From assembly GCA_902826055.1 (NCBI GenBank), contig CADEDJ010000025.1, positions 2,169 through 43,034 on the forward strand: a DNA stretch of 40,866 bases. Reading direction: 5' to 3'. The notes beneath the pieces were generated by a model that was not told the DNA's origin, ran no database searches, and saw only the letters and a program-made list of their open reading frames with translations. The number at the start of each line of letters is the position of its first letter. The first letter of the stretch is position 1. This document shows, piece by piece, positions 35,417 through 40,866 of this stretch. Source of the DNA: an uncultured Nitrosomonas sp. (lineage in GTDB: Bacteria > Pseudomonadota > Gammaproteobacteria > Burkholderiales > Nitrosomonadaceae). The position numbers and the translations under genes are program-made.

Positions 35417-36454
35417 ATGAACGAGCTTTTTGCTAAAGTAACAAATTTTATTTCTTTCGATACACTCACAGGAAGAAGTTGGTTAGATTTTGTGATCATT
35501 CTCACACCTTCTGTCCTTTTAATTATTGGACTATTTTGCCTCAGTTTTCTAATTAAATTCAGAAAATGGCGATATTCTGCGTACTTTTTATGTTCGGTAC
35601 TTGCGCTGGTGTATTTGCCTTACGAATTATCGCGCCAGGCAACTATCATGGCCAGAGCAGAGGCTAATGTCAATGAAATGTATAGTAACCTGCAAGGGTT
35701 GCTCAATTCCGCCAACTTAAACCATTTGAATGAAATGGCTGATCAAGAGATGGCCGCCACTTTTCTCGATGATTTAACCCGCGGTCTTAATCAGGAGAAA
35801 AAGAAAGATCTCATTCTTGTATCATGGTCGATAGCCGAAAATGAGAAAAAATCATTCGATGAAATAGATAACAAACAACAATCATTCGTCAATGAAATTA
35901 AAACAAGTTTGAATGAAACAAAATCTGAAATTATTGAATCTCGTCCTCCTGTTGAAAAAATTTCTGACTCGATTGTGCAGCGACTGGATAGTGATATCAA
36001 TCAATTAGTAGAGAAAAAAATGCATGTATTTAAGCAGGAAATTGATAATTCACTGGATAACTTCAAAGAAAAAATCAATACTTTTGTACAAGGCGAACTT
36101 AACAATTATCAAGAAAAACTTGCTGTCGTTACACAACAGAATATTGACGAATTAAGAAATTATTCCAATAAAGCAAGCCAAGCATTCTCGCAACACGCTA
36201 ACAAAACTAATCAAGAGTCATTGAAGAAAATTGATGCGGCTAAAAGCAGTATAGATGAAGCGGGTGCAACTATTGCACAAACGGTTACGCAGCAAGTCAA
36301 AAAACTTTCCGCTTCAATTGAGCTTACCCAAAAGAAAAACGATATTTTCTTTGAATATAACGAATGTATGCGAACTGCTGGATTATTGGATCTTGCCGGT
36401 AAAGAACAACAATGTAAGTCCAAATTGGACCAGGAGATGAGCAGTTTGAAATAA
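35417..36454 (+). CDS. Membrane-anchored coiled-coil protein of unknown family
   Basis: I do not recognise a family. The 345-residue product has two N-terminal membrane segments (about 22-47 and 53-72), then a long soluble helical region, rich in Lys, Glu, Gln, Asn and Ser, with heptad-like spacing (about 85-345). It ends with a small C-terminal part holding two cysteines (NECMRTAG and KEQQCKSK). The topology suggests a coiled-coil stalk on the cytoplasmic or periplasmic side. GGGAG at 35406-35410, six bases upstream, fixes ATG 35417. It is flanked by an HDAC-family gene (divergent) and a P460-family gene (convergent), so no operon helps to guess a role. Confidence 0.8.
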   Translation: MNELFAKVTNFISFDTLTGRSWLDFVIILTPSVLLIIGLFCLSFLIKFRKWRYSAYFLCSVLALVYLPYELSRQATIMARAEANVNEMYSNLQGLLNSANLNHLNEMADQEMAATFLDDLTRGLNQEKKKDLILVSWSIAENEKKSFDEIDNKQQSFVNEIKTSLNETKSEIIESRPPVEKISDSIVQRLDSDINQLVEKKMHVFKQEIDNSLDNFKEKINTFVQGELNNYQEKLAVVTQQNIDELRNYSNKASQAFSQHANKTNQESLKKIDAAKSSIDEAGATIAQTVTQQVKKLSASIELTQKKNDIFFEYNECMRTAGLLDLAGKEQQCKSKLDQEMSSLK

Positions 36455-36480
36455 CTGCAGTTTGTAAACTTACGTGTTGA

Positions 36481-36520
36481 CCTGAGAATCTATGCGGTAT
36501 CTTACGCAAAGATCCTCAGG
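36481..36520. terminator. Long imperfect hairpin between convergent genes
   Basis: CCTGAGAATCT at the left and AGATCCTCAGG at the right form an 11-base stem with one mismatch, extended inside by TGCG/CGCA around an eight-base loop. It lies 26 bases after the coiled-coil gene and 20 bases after the P460-family gene stop on the other strand. There is no U-run, so it may slow or end transcription on both strands only with help, or protect RNA ends. Confidence 0.6.
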
Positions 36521-36540
36521 GCAGAATTATCTTAAACTGA

Positions 36541-37065
36541 CTATTTTTTCTTAACAAAATCTACTAGTTGCTGATAAGTAAACATATAATCCTGAGCCTG
36601 CAATGGTGTATGACACTGTACACAATTCAGATCGTTACTTTTCGCAGTGCCATCCGGATTGTAAACTGCAAATCCCCAATCACCTGTACGGTGATCTTTT
36701 GCAAACGCAGCATCCCAATTATTCCTGTTTTCCATCACCGCCACTGCCGCCAGTGATTCTATTTCAAAAATACCATCGCTGCCTGCAACGGGTTTGCCGT
36801 CGGCATCTTTTTTAGGATTATAGATTTCCATGATAACGATAGAACCAGATGCGCTTTTCTGATCCTTAGTATAGCTGGCAATCGCTGCATCATTAGCATA
36901 TAGTTTGGCTACTTGCGTTTGATTGGCACGATTCATGGTTGCATATTTTGTGAAAGTTTTTTCGTAGCCTTCGGGAAACTTAACGTACTCAGGGTCTCCA
37001 CCGGCGTAAGCATATAGTGGAGCCACAATTAAAATTGTAGCAATTGTCTTCAAAGCATATTTCAT
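36541..37065 (-). CDS. Cytochrome P460-family c-type heme protein without the cross-link lysine
   Basis: A 174-residue periplasmic cytochrome: signal peptide 1-21 (ends AYAYA-like, YAYAGG), then a beta-rich domain and heme-binding CVQCH with Cys148, Cys151 and His152. The GDWGFAVYNPDG segment and C-terminal YMFTYQQL fit the P460 family. In true P460 a lysine in a TVxVKE segment is covalently joined to the heme; the matching segment here reads SIVIMEI, with Met79 in that place. It therefore resembles cytochrome c'-beta or another P460 relative, more likely to bind NO or act in stress than to oxidise hydroxylamine (inference). A strong AAGGAGAAG precedes the ATG. Confidence 0.88.
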   Translation of the reverse strand: MKYALKTIATILIVAPLYAYAGGDPEYVKFPEGYEKTFTKYATMNRANQTQVAKLYANDAAIASYTKDQKSASGSIVIMEIYNPKKDADGKPVAGSDGIFEIESLAAVAVMENRNNWDAAFAKDHRTGDWGFAVYNPDGTAKSNDLNCVQCHTPLQAQDYMFTYQQLVDFVKKK

Positions 37066-37167
37066 GGGCCTTCTCCTTTTTCAGAATATTTTGATAGATA
37101 AAGCATGATTCGGTTTGTAATCATACCGTATAAACCAGCAAAAATTGATAAACCAATTCATATTCTT

Positions 37168-37533
37168 TCACTGCGCAAAATCTAAAACCAACCGGACAGA
37201 TAAATAAATAACCAATGCTGCAAGCATCAAATAGACGAAAAAAGCAGCAGGATTTTGCTTGACCACATCCATAAAAGTTTTATTTTTTCCTTCCCTCTTC
37301 AGTCGTTCATATTCTTCTCGTATCCGAATTACTCGTGCATTCTGATAGGTATCCAATAACTCGCGTGCTATGTGGAATTGACTGTCATCATTTATCCATA
37401 TGGCCGGCATTGATACGCCCCAATTACCCGCGGATGTTTCATAAAAATCAATTGCATGATTGGTTAACAACTCACGCACATCATTTGCCTCTTCATCAGA
37501 GACCCCATTTAGTCTAAATAAAATTTTTGCCAT
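37168..37533 (-). CDS. DUF6164 family small membrane protein
   Basis: A 121-residue protein with an N-terminal ACT/PII-like signal-transducing-looking fold (KILFRLNGVSDEEANDVRELL, HAIDFYETSAGNWGVSMPAIW), a basic helical linker (REEYERLKREGK) and one C-terminal membrane segment (about 95-117). I recognise it as DUF6164; its function is unknown. The soluble part should be cytoplasmic. It stands alone, divergent from the SDR gene. Confidence 0.85.
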   Translation of the reverse strand: MAKILFRLNGVSDEEANDVRELLTNHAIDFYETSAGNWGVSMPAIWINDDSQFHIARELLDTYQNARVIRIREEYERLKREGKNKTFMDVVKQNPAAFFVYLMLAALVIYLSVRLVLDFAQ

Positions 37534-37701
37534 AAATGATCTTTTGGTATGTTATTTTCTCTTACTCAATTAAACGCAAAAGGATCGCATAATTAATTCC
37601 AGCAATTAATGCTATCGCTGCATGTAAATCAGTGTCAAGCGATGAAAAATGCTAACCTTCTTCATACCTATAAACTATTTTTTAAAGGCCGATTACAGTT
37701 G

Positions 37702-38538
37702 ATGAAAAAAACCATACTTATTACAGGTTGCTCAAGCGGAATTGGCTATTGCGTTGCCAAGGCTTTGCATAAGCAAGGCTATCGAGTGTTTGCTACCGCC
37801 AGAAGAGCGGAAAGTGTTGAAATGCTCTTGATTGAAGGATTGGAAAGTTTTCAGCTAAATTTAATGGATTCAAATTCCATCAATTTTGCTTTTGAAGAAG
37901 TTATGCGCAGAACCAATGGTGAGTTATATGCGCTGTTCAACAATGGTGCATTTGGATTACCGGGTGCAGTAGAAGACTTGCATCGCGATGCATTGCGTGC
38001 ACAATTTGAAACCAATGTTTTTGGCTGGCAAGAACTAACCAATCTAGCGATACCAGTGATGCGCCGACAAGGATATGGGAGGATTATTCAAAATAGCTCA
38101 GTACTTGGTTTTGTTTCACTACCTTTTCGAGGTGCTTATAATGCTTCAAAATATGCCATTGAAGGCCTAAGTGACACATTGCGACTGGAATTACGCGGTA
38201 GCAATATTTATGTCAGTTTGATCGAGCCGGGACCTATCTCCAGTCAATTCCGCATAAATGCAGTTAAGGCTCTGGAAAAATATATAGACGTCAACAACAG
38301 CTTTCACCGTGACAAGTACCAAGGTGTATTAACACGTTTAAACAAAGCAGGTCCTGCCGTTCCTTTTACTTTACCGCCTGAAGCAGTATTAAAGCGCGTT
38401 ATCCATGCCCTGGAAGCTCCTCGGCCACAGCCACGTTACTATGTTACATTTCCAACTTACCTGTTTGGCATACTCAAGCGAATATTGAGTACACGAGTAC
38501 TGGATGTATTATTAGCCAAGTCCGGGAACAATAATTAG
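37702..38538 (+). CDS. Short-chain dehydrogenase/reductase
   Basis: Classical SDR, 278 residues from ATG 37702. The cofactor motif TGCSSGIG follows MKKTILI directly, FNNGAFG is the NNAG-like motif, the catalytic Ser lies in QNSSVLGF and the catalytic Tyr and Lys in YNASKYA. The Arg in ATARR after the second strand suggests NADP(H). The longer reading frame from 37609 adds 31 residues without family character and lacks a good ribosome site, so the shorter start is preferred. Substrate unknown. Confidence 0.88.
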   Translation: MKKTILITGCSSGIGYCVAKALHKQGYRVFATARRAESVEMLLIEGLESFQLNLMDSNSINFAFEEVMRRTNGELYALFNNGAFGLPGAVEDLHRDALRAQFETNVFGWQELTNLAIPVMRRQGYGRIIQNSSVLGFVSLPFRGAYNASKYAIEGLSDTLRLELRGSNIYVSLIEPGPISSQFRINAVKALEKYIDVNNSFHRDKYQGVLTRLNKAGPAVPFTLPPEAVLKRVIHALEAPRPQPRYYVTFPTYLFGILKRILSTRVLDVLLAKSGNNN

Positions 38539-38556
38539 TCCGTTTAAAAACGGACT
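38537..38556. terminator. Perfect hairpin overlapping the SDR stop codon
   Basis: AGTCCGTT, loop TAAA, AACGGACT forms a perfect eight-base stem that begins inside the TAG stop of the SDR gene, between convergent genes. There is no U-run directly after it, so it is a likely but weak terminator. Confidence 0.6.
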
Positions 38557-38600
38557 CCATTAAATTGATAGATAAATTGCTGATCTACTGTTTCAACGGA

Positions 38601-39095
38601 TCAGAAACGCGATGGAGCATCAACACATCCTTTCAGGATTTTCCAAGCAATGTCACCTTGGTACTGATCTCCCCTTAAAGTCGCGTTAACCATCGCATCA
38701 TCAATCTTTTGGATCAGTATGGCAAACACGGTATAAACGGCTTCATCGTGAATATTTCTATGAGCATATGGCAAGACTTCCACATCGGGCACTACATCAA
38801 CAATAACCGCATCTGGATTTGCAGGAGAATAAGCAGCCACAATATTCGGCAAGTATCGTGTGTCAAACGCAAAAACTTCCGATGCATCAACATCAACATA
38901 CCGGCGATTTTTAAATTGTAACGTACGTAGAGCCCATCCGCTGTTTGATTGCAATTTGCCTGCCAAGCAGTTTGCAATTACTAAGTGTTCTCCTACAAAA
39001 TTTTCTTCATATAAGTGAGGCTTATCCAGGGGAGAAATGCGATGCACGCAAGCCGATACAAAGCATGCCGCAAAAAATGCAATCAATATTTTCAT
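38601..39095 (-). CDS. Putative lipoprotein of unknown function
   Basis: A 164-residue exported protein with signal peptide and lipobox FVSAC, lipidated Cys16. The mature part is beta-rich, with RRYVDVDASEVFAFDTRYLPN and DAVIVDVVPDVEVLPYAHR, and two later cysteines (Cys43 and one near the C-terminus) that could pair. No family is recognised. A purine-rich AGGAATAGG lies just before the ATG. The neighbour DUF3460 gene is upstream on the same strand, 106 bases away. Confidence 0.75.
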   Translation of the reverse strand: MKILIAFFAACFVSACVHRISPLDKPHLYEENFVGEHLVIANCLAGKLQSNSGWALRTLQFKNRRYVDVDASEVFAFDTRYLPNIVAAYSPANPDAVIVDVVPDVEVLPYAHRNIHDEAVYTVFAILIQKIDDAMVNATLRGDQYQGDIAWKILKGCVDAPSRF

Positions 39096-39201
39096 CCTAT
39101 TCCTGACATGTACTTCTCTCGGAGAATCGCGGAAGATTACATGAATGATAAGTTAATCCGATATTCGAATACCTCAATAAATCATGCGGAATTTTTAGAA
39201 A

Positions 39202-39390
39202 CTATCCCCCAAAATAAACATAGGGTTTCATGGGATCTGCGGATTCTTTAAAGCGCTTCTGCTCTTCTTTATCAAGCTTCTTATCCCACCACATTCTTCT
39301 TGCTTCTAATCGCTTCGCTTCCAGTTGTGGGTTTTTTTCCAGTAGTTCACGTATAAACTTCGTGTGCTCAGATTCATAACTATAATCCAT
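39202..39390 (-). CDS. DUF3460 family protein
   Basis: A 62-residue hydrophilic protein with the DUF3460 pattern: YESEHTKFIRELLEKNPQLE, then RRMWWDKKLD with the conserved Trp pair. The function is unknown; the family is confined to betaproteobacteria. The start is ATG 39390 with AGAAGAGA upstream; a TTG two codons earlier is in frame. Confidence 0.88.
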   Translation of the reverse strand: MDYSYESEHTKFIRELLEKNPQLEAKRLEARRMWWDKKLDKEEQKRFKESADPMKPYVYFGG

Positions 39391-39486
39391 TTTCAATCTC
39401 TTCTTATAAACCGTAAAGTTAAGACTTTAGCATAGACGATATTTTCAATATAGCCCTCAAACGATAGAAAAGTATCGAATTTATTT

Positions 39487-40155
39487 TTAAATTTCCACGT
39501 AATCGCTATGTTTTCCCGAATATTTTCGCAGTTTAAATACGAAATCAGGAAAGGGTAAACCATAAGATTCTGCAAGTTTGTTAGCTCTGTCTTTAAGTTT
39601 TTTGCAAGTTAATTTTCCATGATTTTGCTTAAATGCGAACACAATCAAATTTCCACGCACTTCTGACAACATCGTTATGACGTGTCCCTGGAAACTATCC
39701 CAAACACGTTGCAAATAATTGTTAAGGTTTTTATCGCAACTGAGTAGATTAAGTACCAGCACGCCATCATTGCGCAACACTCGATGCGCTTGATCATAAA
39801 ATTCCTGGCTACATAGTGATGCCACCTGGCAATCTTCATCAAAACCATCCACCATCAACACATCCACGCTTGTCAAGTAATTCGTTATATATTCTGCGCC
39901 ATCAGCAATAATAATTTGGAAACGATCATCTTCTGACGGTAATGCAAAATAATCACGTGCCACATTAACCACTTGCTGATTAATTTCGACGACTATGGTT
40001 TTAGTTTGTAATATCTTGTGGTAGACAAACTTTGCCAACGACCCGCCACCTAGGCCAATCATCAAAATGTGAGACGGTGTTGGGTGAAATAGTAAAAAAC
40101 CCATCATACAGCGCGTATAAAGCAGCTCTAGCTCATTAGGTGCATTTATACGCAT
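39487..40155 (-). CDS. Spermidine synthase-like protein with frameshifted 5' end
   Basis: The intact part, 222 residues, is a Rossmann methyltransferase fold of the spermidine-synthase group: GLGGGSLAKF, TIVVEINQQVVNVAR, IIADGAEYI and MVDGFDEDCQ in place of the DSTD-type catalytic loop. It is thus a spermidine-synthase-like protein, probably not a classical aminopropyltransferase. Upstream, a second frame (about 40165-40235) reads VGVVISEENGVRLLHLGGSMI, the usual N-terminal strands of the family, and joins this frame if one base is added near 40161-40168. So the gene probably carries a one-base deletion, and translation from ATG 40155 gives a product lacking its N-terminal sheet. Confidence 0.75.
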   Translation of the reverse strand: MRINAPNELELLYTRCMMGFLLFHPTPSHILMIGLGGGSLAKFVYHKILQTKTIVVEINQQVVNVARDYFALPSEDDRFQIIIADGAEYITNYLTSVDVLMVDGFDEDCQVASLCSQEFYDQAHRVLRNDGVLVLNLLSCDKNLNNYLQRVWDSFQGHVITMLSEVRGNLIVFAFKQNHGKLTCKKLKDRANKLAESYGLPFPDFVFKLRKYSGKHSDYVEI

Positions 40156-40325
40156 AGCGCTTTGATCATGCTGCCACCCAAATGTAACAAACGCACGCCA
40201 TTTTCCTCGCTGATTACTACGCCAACTTCAGTATGCGATTTTTTCTAAAATTATCGTACATTCGTTAATCAAATGTATGTAGATAAATAATATCGCCTTA
40301 ATCTAGCACCGCTACCGAGTGACTC

Positions 40326-40685
40326 TTATTTATCAGTCTTATTTCGTTCAAAAGAAAGAATTTTCCCGCCAGGTTCTTCTCGTATGTTATCCAAAAATGC
40401 TTTAGGTTCTCGAAGTACAGTCAGCAGCCCTTTTTCTCCTAACACATTATTCCACATTTTCTGGGAAATCTGTAAACAGGCCGCCATTGGATTATCCGCC
40501 TGCTTGCGAATTTGATCCACTTGCCATTGCAGCCCCTCCATACGCAGCTTGAGATGCGGCGGTGCTTGCGCTATCAAATCTTGTATTAACTGCTGACGCA
40601 TGACTTCAAATTGATCCGGATCTTGCCGAGCCATTTGTGCCCAACGTTCAAAGTCAAAATCAATATCTTTTTTCTCTTTACTCAT
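40326..40685 (-). CDS. DUF3135 domain-containing protein
   Basis: A 119-residue soluble protein with the N-terminal DFERWAQMARQDPDQFEVMR segment typical of DUF3135 and a helical middle (LKLRMEGLQWQVDQIRKQA). The function is unknown. ATG 40685 is preferred; GTG 40691 is two codons earlier in frame. It is the last clear gene; to its right 175 bases hold no confirmed gene. Confidence 0.85.
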   Translation of the reverse strand: MSKEKKDIDFDFERWAQMARQDPDQFEVMRQQLIQDLIAQAPPHLKLRMEGLQWQVDQIRKQADNPMAACLQISQKMWNNVLGEKGLLTVLREPKAFLDNIREEPGGKILSFERNKTDK

Positions 40686-40866
40686 ATCCACAAGTTGATG
40701 TTTTTTTATTAATGATCATAATAGAAGTTTGGCCCAGTTTTGCTTACTGTTGTTAACAAAATACACGTTCGGACAATGCTTACAATAATTTTCCGCTAAA
40801 GCAATCAGCCTTAATTCTAATTCTCAATAGAAACTGCATTAATAATCCAATTCCACCCAGTAATAC

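Noticed and set aside
37609..37701. 31-residue N-terminal extension of the SDR protein
   Set aside because: The classical SDR fold starts at MKKTILITG; the extra residues have no family match and no good ribosome site.
34293..40155. Polyamine pathway linking the HDAC-family gene and the spermidine-synthase-like gene
   Set aside because: They are over 4 kb apart with unrelated genes between, and the synthase-like protein lacks the usual catalytic loop.
1..40866. CRISPR array, tRNA, rRNA, or complete insertion sequence
   Set aside because: No regularly spaced repeats, cloverleaf-like sequence, rRNA signature or transposase frame was found on reading both strands.

Overview
The window looks like a chromosomal segment of an ammonia-oxidising betaproteobacterium close to Nitrosomonas. 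The evidence is the gene orders (hemC-hemD-hemY; pilC-pilD-coaE-zapD; argJ-ATPase-Nudix/ThiE-yacG; pmbA next to yjgA), several families typical of betaproteobacteria (DUF3460, DUF6164, DUF3619, ZapD), a cytochrome P460-family protein, and A+T-rich intergenic DNA. I saw no rRNA, tRNA, CRISPR array, complete insertion sequence or prophage. The genus is an inference from recalled families, not from a search.

Layout. Positions 1-3829 hold a truncated M16 peptidase-like gene and ppc, both on the minus strand. Positions 3953-7039 hold the heme genes hemC, hemD and hemY with an unannotated 48-residue reading frame coupled to hemY. Next come a 2Fe-2S/FAD reductase (minus) and an SDR/epimerase (plus). 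Positions 9198-12815 hold pilC, pilD, coaE and zapD. The partners that usually follow zapD (yacG, the Nudix/ThiE fusion, an ATPase and argJ) appear only after 22429. The intervening 9.6 kb, all on the minus strand, contains an ECF sigma factor, a DUF3619 membrane protein with an acidic 16-residue repeat, and a cyanophycin cluster: ABC exporter, DUF1854 protein, short CphA-like enzyme, full-length CphA.

Positions 26304-32166 hold a cold-shock gene with a strong terminator, a D-Ala-D-Ala carboxypeptidase with a SPOR domain, tusA, pmbA, yjgA/darP, a catalase-fold protein and a 16-cysteine copper-binding protein. Positions 32485-40685 are more accessory: a BON lipoprotein paired with a BON/DUF1207 outer-membrane protein, a histone-deacetylase-family amidohydrolase, an orphan membrane coiled-coil protein, a P460-family cytochrome, DUF6164, an SDR, a lipoprotein, DUF3460, a spermidine-synthase-like gene with a broken 5' end, and DUF3135.

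The most interesting system is the cyanophycin operon. The two synthetases appear to have lost complementary parts. The 772-residue enzyme keeps an HxxEH site in its N domain but lacks the last Mur-ligase lobe. The 857-residue enzyme has complete ATP-grasp and Mur parts but reads HxxEL at the same N-domain site. They are translationally coupled to each other and follow a coupled pair made of an unusual ABC exporter (PH-like region plus zinc ribbon) and DUF1854. No cyanophycinase is seen in the window.
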